From NCBI GenBank assembly GCA_030689875.1, contig JAUYHR010000016.1, forward strand, positions 1-9,869: a DNA stretch of 9,869 bases, given 5' to 3'. This document shows positions 9,754 through 9,869 of this stretch, in pieces (position 1 is the stretch's first letter; each line of letters opens with the position of its first letter). Below the pieces are notes generated by a model. It did not search any database, was not told the DNA's origin, and saw only the letters and a program-made list of their open reading frames with translations. This DNA is from Nanobdellota archaeon (GTDB lineage Archaea; Nanobdellota; Nanobdellia; Pacearchaeales; GW2011-AR1). The translations under genes and the position numbers were made by a program.

Positions 9754-9869
9754 TCATTGACTTAATTTATATGCACTGTAAGCTTTATCACTTAATTGCC
9801 ATCTTTTTCTTTTCAAATAGGAGGTTCCTTTTGAATTTTTATTAATGGCCGTCACAAATCCCTTTTCTT
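9754..9869 (-). CDS. C-terminal end of an unidentified gene cut by the window edge
   Basis: On the - strand the frame is open from the window edge to a TGA at 9756-9754, giving 37 residues: EKGFVTAINKNSKGTSYLKR, then KRWQLSDKAYSAYKLSQ. The sequence has ordinary protein character (KRKRWQLSDKAY...YK) and resembles the last strands of a small winged-helix domain, but it is too short to name. The other two frames on this strand have early stops. Confidence 0.5.
   Translation of the reverse strand, partial: EKGFVTAINKNSKGTSYLKRKRWQLSDKAYSAYKLSQ

Overview
The window is AT-rich archaeal DNA, most likely from a small-genome DPANN lineage of the Woesearchaeota/Pacearchaeota/Nanoarchaeota type. This rests on the eL18-uL13-uS9 ribosomal gene order, TATA boxes about 25 bases upstream of (often leaderless) starts, an archaeal class II tRNA-Leu with A73, a DUF5654-like membrane protein, and ATGA start/stop overlaps. 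The lineage is inferred from gene content and style, not from a phylogeny.

Left part (1-1885): the 3' two thirds of sufS, then sufU and sufC, tightly overlapping on the + strand. Together they form the sulfur donor, scaffold/transfer protein and ATPase of a SUF Fe-S cluster pathway. No sufB or sufD lies in the window.

Region 1886-2815 is unusual. It holds tRNA-Leu (anticodon AAG by my folding) and tRNA-Gly (UCC). Three short inserts (198, 119 and 100 bp) sit at the ends of these two genes. Each insert is bounded by a 16-21 bp direct repeat that copies a tRNA end, and all three carry versions of one short repeat (core CGAGCRATTTCRCGAG ... GAGTGAGRTCGGGAGC). Further copies lie inside the 3' end of a HAD hydrolase gene, in the recombinase promoter and near 7.7 kb.

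Region 2690-4020 is the eL18, uL13 and uS9 operon with a leader that may contain an attenuator and a 17-codon leader ORF. A small exported coiled-coil protein (4162-4581) follows.

Region 4587-7570, all on the - strand, looks accessory. It contains a full serine recombinase, a previously unlisted 49-residue membrane peptide coupled to it, a HAD hydrolase, and a second recombinase paralog that lacks the catalytic domain. Beside these are two small genes, each ending in the same 20-23 bp DNA motif (third copy without a gene), a layout reminiscent of gene cassettes.

Region 7571-9869 has two genes of one design: N-terminal coiled coil, low-complexity linker, C-terminal winged helix. In both, the linker DNA consists of short tandem repeats. 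In the first these are CAGCTG palindromes that also lie upstream of the gene, as in initiator or repressor genes that carry their own binding sites. The window ends in the 3' part of another - strand gene.
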